Shown here: one piece after another, positions 58,158-64,000 of the stretch
How positions within the stretch are numbered: the stretch's first letter is position 1
Layout of the letters: each line of letters starts with the position of its first letter
Virus record (IMG/VR): IMGVR_UViG_3300046692_000144
Span: 85,621-149,620 of that record
Direction: 5' to 3' (one strand)
DNA length: 64,000 bases
Origin: a virus
Notes under the pieces: generated by a model
Seen by the model: only the letters and a program-made list of their open reading frames with translations
Told to the model about the DNA's origin: nothing
Databases searched by the model: none
Position numbers and translations under genes: made by a program

Positions 58158-58160
58158 CAA

Positions 58161-58190
58161 AAACCCCGCCTTATGAGCGGGGTTTTTTTA
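58161..58190 (+). terminator. Bidirectional intrinsic terminator
   Basis: CCCCGC / GCGGGG stem, A-run before and TTTTTTTAG after. Confidence 0.9.
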
Positions 58191-58202
58191 GCCTTCTAAG
58201 AC

Positions 58203-59177
58203 TCAGTCGGTGTAGAACTCGATGATTCCCAGGTAGGCAGGGGAGCTTGCACTGATAATTACGTTACCCGATGCAAACACCGTTACCGTTACGCTTCCGC
58301 TACCCCCGTTAGAGGCCCCGAAGGCGTTATTGGTTAGAGGTCGGAATCCCGCTGGTAGGGTAAAAGCTACGGAACCTGCGGAACCGCTCTGCAACGCACC
58401 TCGGATGATAACTTTGCTGCCCACCCGCTTGTACTGAACTGCTTGGTAGCTGGAGACGTTCACCCAGGAGTTGACCAGAGTAGGGGTGACCCATTGTTCT
58501 TCAGCTACAGTCTGGATCAGACGGGTAGGAGACGAAGCGTTAATGGTAATAACCGGTGAAGACCCAGATACGCTAACTACGGTATAGAGTGGGTAGAAAC
58601 CTGGAGTTACCGAAGGCGCTATCGAAGTGCCGGTGTTCGCCTGAGCGCCTGCTACAACGTTTACAGTCAGGTAGCCGTTCAGCAAGTTTGACTGCAACAG
58701 TGGGTTGGCGGAATCGAAGTTAGGATACGAGGTAGTGCCAGTGAACTCAGTGAATCCAGCCTGGACGATGTAGGTCATCTCTTGGCCCAAAGTTACGGGG
58801 GCAGGAGTGTTCAAGGTTACAGTGGTGTGGCTACCCGCTACCCGAAGGATAGGAGTGGCATCCGCAACCGAGATTGCTCCTGGCAGCATCATTGCACCTG
58901 GAGCTACTGATACCGTGGAAGCAGAAGCAACGGATGCACGAAGTCCTACCAGAGACTGCCCGGAACCGTACATACCGGATTGCAACGCAGAGGCTCTCAG
59001 GGCTTCGATTAGGACACCGCGACGACCGGCATCTGCTGCGTTTGCTAGGCTACTGGAGTTGGTGCTTAGGTCCTGAAGCGGGCGGTTATCAATGGTGTAG
59101 TAGTACGGGTCCAGCTCAGTATAGAGGCGAACCGAAGTAAAGTTCGATGAGGAAGACGTGAAAGATGGGGTAGACAC
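58203..59177 (-). CDS. Tail fibre or receptor-binding-like protein
   Basis: 324 residues, GTG start with CAGGAG upstream. N-terminal part RLYTELDPYYYTIDNRPLQD is a pattern common in phage fibre/virion attachment segments, followed by Ala/Ser/Val-rich beta structure. C-terminal 90 residues (VQYKRVGSKVIIRGALQSG, then FTLPAGFRPL) match the tip domain style of fibres of many Pseudomonas phages. Single-gene late unit isolated from other structural genes. Confidence 0.72.
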   Translation of the reverse strand: MSTPSFTSSSSNFTSVRLYTELDPYYYTIDNRPLQDLSTNSSSLANAADAGRRGVLIEALRASALQSGMYGSGQSLVGLRASVASASTVSVAPGAMMLPGAISVADATPILRVAGSHTTVTLNTPAPVTLGQEMTYIVQAGFTEFTGTTSYPNFDSANPLLQSNLLNGYLTVNVVAGAQANTGTSIAPSVTPGFYPLYTVVSVSGSSPVITINASSPTRLIQTVAEEQWVTPTLVNSWVNVSSYQAVQYKRVGSKVIIRGALQSGSAGSVAFTLPAGFRPLTNNAFGASNGGSGSVTVTVFASGNVIISASSPAYLGIIEFYTD

Positions 59178-59215
59178 TAAGTAGCTCCTGAGTGTTTGAG
59201 ATGACGATATTCGTG

Positions 59216-59226
59216 CATTTTAAGAG
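59216..59226 (-). promoter_or_regulatory. Late-class promoter, CTCTTAAAATG
   Basis: Minus-strand motif about 40 bases before the fibre start. Confidence 0.5.
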
Positions 59227-59312
59227 GCAGAGGTCTTTGTTGGTACAAGAGAGGTGGACCACCGCAGATTATCTGCGTAAACTCATGCTTCTAGAAAATT
59301 GGTAACTATGCT

Positions 59313-59867
59313 ATGTGGAATTTTAACAAGGTGGGTAGGGTAATAAATACTCGAACCATCCAGCGTGGCTTGAAAGTAGAACTCCAATGGGTATGGCCTT
59401 GGAAACGTTCTACGTTGAATCTCTGCAAACCATACTTGGTCACGGTTACAAATCCTCAGGGTATCCGAGTTCATCATCAAGAGGCTGATGACAAGCTTTG
59501 CTTTAAACAAGTAGTTCTGGACTACTACCGAAAAAGCATACCTCTTGAAATGCACGATGAGGACGTTCAGGTTTGGGCCTTCAACCTTGAAACATCCCTT
59601 GAGCAGTATCTTGAGCGGTTTCTTCCTGACGGTGACTTTTTAGTACACGTACCTGTTTCAGAGAAGGCTAGTAGGAACTTCTGGAAGAAGAGGGTTGGGG
59701 TTGAGGAATCTAATGCTAGTCATCTTGATTGCGCTGTTACTAATATTACTGGCTATGACAAGCCTGCTATCTATCTCGCCTCACGGGCGAACCCACAGCA
59801 ACCAGGTAGATATCTCCTTATCACGGTTAGTGACGGCCACGTTAAGACCACGGTAAACCTCCTATGA
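59313..59867 (+). CDS. Unknown protein heading the SNF2 helicase operon
   Basis: 184 residues, mixed alpha/beta, basic start (RTIQRGLKVELQWVWPWKR). No recognised motif. Its stop overlaps the helicase ATG (ATGA), so the proteins may be made in fixed ratio. An imperfect early promoter (TTGGTA-ACTA, lacking two bases of TATA) lies at about 59300; no clear Shine-Dalgarno. Confidence 0.6.
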   Translation: MWNFNKVGRVINTRTIQRGLKVELQWVWPWKRSTLNLCKPYLVTVTNPQGIRVHHQEADDKLCFKQVVLDYYRKSIPLEMHDEDVQVWAFNLETSLEQYLERFLPDGDFLVHVPVSEKASRNFWKKRVGVEESNASHLDCAVTNITGYDKPAIYLASRANPQQPGRYLLITVSDGHVKTTVNLL

Positions 59868-61630
59868 GACTGATCTCCAGCGGTAAGTACATCGAGGCTA
59901 TACCTCAGACTTCCAAGGAGATTTCTCAGATGGAGAAGTTTCCGGGCTTCTTCCGTAGTGGCCCTCGATACTTCGCAGTTAAGAAGACTCTGGTAGTTCA
60001 GAACTTGGCAAAGCGTTTAAAGGCTCACTTCGGGGCTCTGGACGTAGACCGAGAGGTGTTCAGCATTGCCAAAGGATCATTGAAGCTCAAGGACATCCCT
60101 GAGGACTTTGTATTCCACACTACTCCGCTAACTCCTCAGATGATTGCCCTGAGGTTCTTGTACACCCTTGAAAGTGCGGGGTTGCTTTTAGAACCGGGTA
60201 TGGGTAAGACCAAGATCTACCTGGACTACATCTTCCTGATGAAGTTCCGTCGTAGTTTGGTGGTATGTCCTATGGCTTTGCTGGGTACCTGGGAGGATGA
60301 GGTTGCAGTCCACCGACCTGAGCTGAATGTCTACCTTGTCAGGACTACGAACTGGGCCGAAGAGCTTCCGAAGATGAAAGAGGCTGATCTAGTGGTTATC
60401 AACTACGATAAAGCCGTTCGTCTGTACGAAGGTCTTAGCACGGAAATCCAGTTCGACTCGATGAACATCGACGAGGGCCTCATCAAGTCTCCGACTACGG
60501 CTCGAACCAAGTGTCTGACTGCTATTGGTCAGGAGGTGAAACATAAGGTAATCAACTCCGGCACCTTGATCAACAACTCCCCTCTCGATCTGTTTGCTCC
60601 TGTGCGTTACTTGGAGCCATCTTTGGTTGGCCGGGACTACAAGGTATTCAAAGAGCTCTACGCAATCGAGAGCAAGAAAGGTAAAGACGCTAGTGGTAAG
60701 CCGTTACGTCAGTTCGTAGTTGGCTATAAAAACGTCGAGGAGATGCGAGATACTCTTGAGTCTTGCTGCATCGTTATGAAGAAGTCGGAATGGTTGAAAG
60801 ACCTGCCTGAGAAGACTTTCCATATCGTAGATGTGAAGGCTTCCGAGGAACAGAAACGTGTCTTCGGGGAGTTGCAGTCCAACTTCATGGCTCTGTTCCA
60901 AGATCGATACGTGGAAGTTCCCAGCCCTCTTGTACTGGCAGCTAAGCAGTGCCAGGTTGCTAACGGATTCATCTATTACACCGAAAGTAAGGACATTCTT
61001 GCAGATGATCTCGATTATTTCAGTGAAGCTCAATTCAGTCGGATAAAGAAGAAGGAGAAGCTTGCAGTAAAACGAGAGACCTTATTCTTCCCGGAACAAC
61101 CGAAGCTTACCGAGTTGATGAGATTACTTCAGGTTCAGATGCCTGAAAGACGGGTCATGGTCTGGTACAACTCTCAAGCTGAGCGTGTTCTTATTGAGAG
61201 TGAATTCAACAACGTAGGCCTAGAGTTCCTCACCATTGCAGGTGGGGAAAAAGATACCTCGGGTAAGGTCCGTCTCTTTAACCGTGACAAGAAATACAAG
61301 GTTCTGCTATGCCAGGCCAAAGCTGTTAACTATGGCGTAACTGTCCTCGGCCACAAAGAGGATCATGAAGTAGATGTTGATACGGTATTCCGTGAGGTTG
61401 ACAGCACGGTCTACACGCAGATCTTCTACAGCCTGAACTTTAGCCTTGAGGTGTTCCTACAGCAACAGGATCGGGTTCACCGCATTGGTCAGAAGAAGGC
61501 ATGTGATTACTTCATTCTATTGACAGACTTCGACATAGAGAGGTATGTTTACAAGGTTCTCGGCGATAAAGAAGACGTGAAGGACACCATGATGGTGGAC
61601 TTCGTCAAAAGCCGAAAGGTAGACCTATGA
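59864..61630 (+). CDS. SNF2/Swi2-family DNA-dependent ATPase
   Basis: 588 residues. Walker A is LLEPGMGKTKI (about 106-116), motif Ia VVCPMALLGTWEDEV, motif II NIDEGLIKSP (DEGL replacing DEAH), motif III SGTLINNSP, motif IV RRVMVWYNSQ, and motif VI QQQDRVHRIGQKK (near 535), the SNF2 hallmark. Members translocate on dsDNA and remodel protein-DNA complexes; in phages they are found with replication or recombination genes. Shorter than most, without obvious extra domains. Coupled by four-base overlaps with the genes on both sides. Confidence 0.9.
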   Translation: MRLISSGKYIEAIPQTSKEISQMEKFPGFFRSGPRYFAVKKTLVVQNLAKRLKAHFGALDVDREVFSIAKGSLKLKDIPEDFVFHTTPLTPQMIALRFLYTLESAGLLLEPGMGKTKIYLDYIFLMKFRRSLVVCPMALLGTWEDEVAVHRPELNVYLVRTTNWAEELPKMKEADLVVINYDKAVRLYEGLSTEIQFDSMNIDEGLIKSPTTARTKCLTAIGQEVKHKVINSGTLINNSPLDLFAPVRYLEPSLVGRDYKVFKELYAIESKKGKDASGKPLRQFVVGYKNVEEMRDTLESCCIVMKKSEWLKDLPEKTFHIVDVKASEEQKRVFGELQSNFMALFQDRYVEVPSPLVLAAKQCQVANGFIYYTESKDILADDLDYFSEAQFSRIKKKEKLAVKRETLFFPEQPKLTELMRLLQVQMPERRVMVWYNSQAERVLIESEFNNVGLEFLTIAGGEKDTSGKVRLFNRDKKYKVLLCQAKAVNYGVTVLGHKEDHEVDVDTVFREVDSTVYTQIFYSLNFSLEVFLQQQDRVHRIGQKKACDYFILLTDFDIERYVYKVLGDKEDVKDTMMVDFVKSRKVDL

Positions 61631-61923
61631 AACTTACTGAATACGAATTGGATCTGTTATCACATTCCTTAGAAGCTGACGGTAATCGTGATCGTTACTA
61701 CGAAGCTTCTAAAGACACTTTGAAACTCGCCACGTCTCTGAACAAGTATGCAATCGGTCTTACCACTGAACGTAACCTTGCCAGAGACATCGGGGGTCTG
61801 TTCGTTGAGCTGAATCGATTGGTGCTTACTATGGAGGAGCCTTGGCTTGTCCAGATAAACATCAATCGTCGTATTTCCCAAGTTCGGGAAACCTACCTTG
61901 AAGCTCAAGGAGAGGCACAATGA
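61627..61923 (+). CDS. Small helical protein in the SNF2 operon, unknown
   Basis: 98 residues, helical (LEADGNRDRYYEASKDTLKL). ATGA overlaps with both neighbours. No family recognised. Confidence 0.62.
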   Translation: MKLTEYELDLLSHSLEADGNRDRYYEASKDTLKLATSLNKYAIGLTTERNLARDIGGLFVELNRLVLTMEEPWLVQININRRISQVRETYLEAQGEAQ

Positions 61924-62231
61924 GTCTTGTTCTTGATGATACCTTGGTTCTTCAAAACGCATTGGATACTTGGGGTTACGATGCTCAGCTAGGTATGGCT
62001 AACGAAGAGTTAGCAGAGCTGATCACCGCCATTAACCAGTGGAAACGTGGACGAATTACCAAAGAGCAATTGGCGAGCGAGGTTGCAGACTCGTTCATTA
62101 TGGTTACTCAGATGGCAATCATGGTGGGTGAAGAGTTGGTTCAGGACCACGTCCTCTTCAAGGTGAACCGGTTGAAACAACGTCTTGAAGATTACAATGC
62201 TCCAAAGGGTCTTGGTATAAGAGAAGTGTAG
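61920..62231 (+). CDS. MazG-like all-alpha NTP pyrophosphohydrolase
   Basis: 103 residues. MANEELAELITAINQW supplies the E-x-x-E magnesium site and EVADSFIMVTQMAIMVGEE the second acidic segment (E-x-x-D), the pattern of MazG/all-alpha NTP-PPases; RLKQRLE closes the fold. May adjust nucleotide or alarmone pools. Its 3' end contains the promoter of the next gene. Confidence 0.8.
   Translation: MSLVLDDTLVLQNALDTWGYDAQLGMANEELAELITAINQWKRGRITKEQLASEVADSFIMVTQMAIMVGEELVQDHVLFKVNRLKQRLEDYNAPKGLGIREV
62192..62221 (+). promoter_or_regulatory. Early-class promoter, TTACAA-N18-TATAAG, with leader hairpin
   Basis: TTACAA 62192-62197, TATAAG 62216-62221, GAAGTGTAGA; AAGA-ACTTAC-TCTT leader pairing. Lies inside the MazG-like coding sequence. 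Confidence 0.75.
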
Positions 62232-62265
62232 AAGAACTTACTCTTATTAGAAAAGGACCTTACCG

Positions 62266-62586
62266 ATGAACCTGCAAAACTCTGATCGCACCTCCCTTTC
62301 CGCCGTACGCGTTTTGGATACGCCTGTCGAAGTAAACACTGGTAAGTCGGTAATGTTCGATCCGCTTTGTGCGGACCACCGAAATGCTTTCCGGATCATG
62401 ATCCTTGCCGGTAAGCAGACCGATATTCGGTTTGACCTGGAGGGGTTTACATCTGTACCTGCAATGATGCTATACAAGATGGCCGTATTCGGAGCAGGTG
62501 CTCTTGATACTGTTTCCCGAGACACGCGTGCCAACCTTGAGAAGCGTGTACATTTACACGTAGTTCCTTCCTACCGTCGAACCTAA
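62266..62586 (+). CDS. Small early protein, unknown
   Basis: 106 residues, mixed alpha/beta (FRIMILAGKQTDIRFDLEG). AAAAGGACCTT before the ATG. No family recognised. Confidence 0.63.
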   Translation: MNLQNSDRTSLSAVRVLDTPVEVNTGKSVMFDPLCADHRNAFRIMILAGKQTDIRFDLEGFTSVPAMMLYKMAVFGAGALDTVSRDTRANLEKRVHLHVVPSYRRT

Positions 62587-62601
62587 CAAAACAAACCTTA
62601 A

Positions 62602-62625
62602 GAGGCCTAGGATAGTCTAGGCCTC
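62602..62625 (+). terminator. Hairpin after early gene
   Basis: Perfect GAGGCCTAG-GATAGT-CTAGGCCTC stem, no T-run. Confidence 0.65.
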
Positions 62626-62640
62626 GGCAAGAGTGTGTCT

Positions 62641-62880
62641 ATGAGATTACTTCATTTAGTCTTCGCAGCAATTGCGGTAGTTACACCAACCCTTCCATCT
62701 CGTGCGGAAGACCCTATCAAGGTTCAAGCACCTGCTCCTGAGAAGAAGAGTGCAAGGCCTGTGGTTAGAAATTTCATGGTTACTGAATGTACGAAGAAAA
62801 CAGGATGCTTAATGAAGATGCGTCCTCACGAAAAGATCCTTGCTAAAGATGGTTCAATTACGTGGCGGAAAATTCAATAA
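62641..62880 (+). CDS. Small exported protein, unknown
   Basis: 79 residues from ATG 62641 (a GTG two codons earlier is possible). Signal peptide MRLLHLVFAAIAVVTPTLPS with likely cleavage after PSRA. Mature part is about 58 residues, Pro/Lys-rich then with two Cys (TECTKKTGCLMKM) that could form a disulphide. Periplasmic; role unknown. Confidence 0.65.
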   Translation: MRLLHLVFAAIAVVTPTLPSRAEDPIKVQAPAPEKKSARPVVRNFMVTECTKKTGCLMKMRPHEKILAKDGSITWRKIQ

Positions 62881-62901
62881 TTTGCAATACACTGGTATAA
62901 C
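62873..62901 (+). promoter_or_regulatory. Early-class promoter, TTCAAT-N17-TATAAC
   Basis: TTCAAT 62873-62878 overlaps the preceding stop; TATAAC 62896-62901, then AATAGTGCGAG. Very similar to the promoter at 6021. Leader about 70 bases with AGGAG. Confidence 0.8.
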
Positions 62902-62973
62902 AATAGTGCGAGAGAGTACTTACTTATTAGACTCTCCGCACTAAACCTTTCGAAAGTTTTTAGGAGTCTCAAA

Positions 62974-63369
62974 ATGAGTGCACTGAACCTGTCCGGCGTA
63001 TTTGGCGTTGCTTTCCAAGCTAACAAAGAACTGGCCAAAACCGCCGCGTACTTCGAAGCAGGCCGCATCATCAACAACAAGCTGGTTGGCCTGATCGTTC
63101 CGAAGCTGCCAATGATGATCCGTGGTTACGCGCAAACCGCTTTCGGCAAGCTGGCTCTGGCCAACCTGTTCCTGGTCGGCGTCCAGAAGTTCAAGCCTGA
63201 AAACGATCTGCTGGCCAAACTGGGCTACGCCGCCGTTACCAACGCTTACACCGAAGCGTTCCAAGACCTGAACATCGAAGGCCTGATCGACTCCTTCCTG
63301 GGCGACAGCAACATCGCCAAAGCAATCGGCCTGGTCGATGCTGCGGTAGCTGAAACCGCTGCTCAGTAA
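62974..63369 (+). CDS. Highly expressed early protein, unknown
   Basis: 131 residues, Ala/Leu-rich, mainly helical with hydrophobic stretches (NNKLVGLIVPKLPMMI, KLALANLFLVGV). Codon use is strongly biased (CTG, GGC, AAC, ATC) compared with neighbours, as for the capsid and PRTRC C-like genes, suggesting very high expression. Strong promoter, AGGAG and terminator form a single-gene unit. No family recognised. Confidence 0.68.
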   Translation: MSALNLSGVFGVAFQANKELAKTAAYFEAGRIINNKLVGLIVPKLPMMIRGYAQTAFGKLALANLFLVGVQKFKPENDLLAKLGYAAVTNAYTEAFQDLNIEGLIDSFLGDSNIAKAIGLVDAAVAETAAQ

Positions 63370-63390
63370 TTTCTGAGCGGCTTGACTTGA

Positions 63391-63415
63391 GGAGCCCCTA
63401 ACGGGGCTCTTCTCG
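63391..63415 (+). terminator. Intrinsic terminator
   Basis: GAGCCCC-TAAC-GGGGCTC then TTCTCGTTT. Confidence 0.8.
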
Positions 63416-63463
63416 TTTCTATCTTTCTGTTTTCTTTAGCCTCTTAGAGCTTTGGAGAAGAAT

Positions 63464-64000
63464 ATGAGTAGCGTACTTGCGTTTGTAATTGTTGACGCCT
63501 ACGAAGGCGTAATGAACTACGACGATCTTCGTGGTTTGGGTTTCGTGGGTCCTACCCTGGAGAAAGAGTACCTCTCTGGTGCTCACGGTATCAACGGTCT
63601 GATCAACATCATGGGCAATGCCCCGATCAAGCAGTTCCTCATCGAAAATGAAATGAAGGTCGGTGCGGTAACCACTCCTTGGTACAAGGATGGTTCTCTG
63701 ATGACTGAGCCAGAGATCCATGTAGAAATCGTAGGTAGCGACGAAGATGAATTTCTTCTGACCTTCGAGGTCGCAAATAACCTCACTAAGCTGTGCCTGC
63801 CGGATGGTGACGACGACGGTGATAATCATGCCGTATGGGCGAAGGCCAGCGTAATGATGGCTACCTCGACTTACCCGGTTCTGCCCTTCGACCTTCTCGG
63901 TGCGCTCGATCAGGAGTTCGTTAAGAAGGCTAAGCCGAAGAAAAAGGCTCCGGAGTTCATCACTCCTGCACCAGCGCCGAGCATGGATATCCCTATGCCG
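63464..64000 (+). CDS. Early protein, unknown (partial, runs off right edge)
   Basis: 179 codons open to the window end. TTGGAGAAG before the ATG. Starts MSSVLAFVIVDAYEGVMNYD, acidic, with a Lys/Pro-rich linker at the right edge (KKAKPKKKAPEF, then TPAPAPS), suggesting a second domain outside the window. No family recognised. Confidence 0.7.
   Translation, partial: MSSVLAFVIVDAYEGVMNYDDLRGLGFVGPTLEKEYLSGAHGINGLINIMGNAPIKQFLIENEMKVGAVTTPWYKDGSLMTEPEIHVEIVGSDEDEFLLTFEVANNLTKLCLPDGDDDGDNHAVWAKASVMMATSTYPVLPFDLLGALDQEFVKKAKPKKKAPEFITPAPAPSMDIPMP

Overview
This window looks like part of the genome of a large (jumbo-class) contractile-tailed dsDNA phage, probably of a Pseudomonas-like gammaproteobacterium (host inferred only from general codon style). 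It carries the head and tail set of a myovirus (portal, terminase, prohead-protease-like protein, major capsid protein, tail tube, tail sheath, tail-assembly chaperones, tape measure, baseplate spike). It also encodes a phage multisubunit RNA polymerase: an unsplit beta of 1118 residues and a beta' split into two genes. I found no tRNA genes, CRISPR arrays or insertion sequences.

The two strands divide by class. Minus-strand genes are nearly all virion or late genes (1-5146, 11247-16622, 19367-21630, 22839-39992, 42043-44651, 49926-56471, 58203-59177). They are often preceded by a motif that reads GTTAAA(A/C)T(A/G)GA on that strand. Plus-strand genes are mostly small, non-structural, probably early genes in blocks between the late blocks. 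They are preceded by a different promoter, TTCAAT-N17-19-TATAA(G/C) with an extended TGG before the second box, often followed by a short 5' hairpin.

Region by region: 1-5.1 kb has the tape measure (runs off the left edge), frameshifting tail-assembly chaperones and large terminase. 5.35-5.99 kb is a large interrupted palindrome full of TAGACA/TGTCTA. 6.1-11.2 kb is a PRTRC-like (ParB-Related, ThiF-Related Cassette) operon: a small protein ending in GTKG, a B-like protein, a JAMM peptidase with a possible -1 frameshifted extension, and a ThiF/E1-like enzyme. 11.2-16.6 kb is a late operon containing a LigD-type 3'-phosphoesterase and an ATP-dependent DNA ligase, both carrying a short NxYLEKxA tag. 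16.7-19.3 kb has small early genes and a retron-type reverse transcriptase. 19.4-30.8 kb covers spike, tube, sheath, connectors, capsid and decoration protein, plus a candidate late non-coding RNA. 30.8-40 kb has scaffold-like repeat proteins, the protease and inner-head candidates. 40-42 kb is a YgiB-YgiC-like pair. 42-51 kb holds the two beta' halves, separated by an early gene block and an EDxHD-type homing endonuclease. 51-56.5 kb is RNAP beta and portal. 57.2-57.8 kb is an inverted copy of the 5.4-kb palindrome. 58.2-64 kb has a fibre-like protein, a SNF2 helicase/MazG-like operon and further early genes.

The strongest leads are the phage-borne ubiquitin-like PRTRC cassette, the NxYLEKxA tag shared by at least nine late proteins (including the two DNA-end-repair enzymes), the two inverted TAGACA-rich palindromes 52 kb apart, the retron-type RT, and the split RNAP with an intervening homing endonuclease. 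All family assignments are from reading motifs by eye; none was checked against a database.
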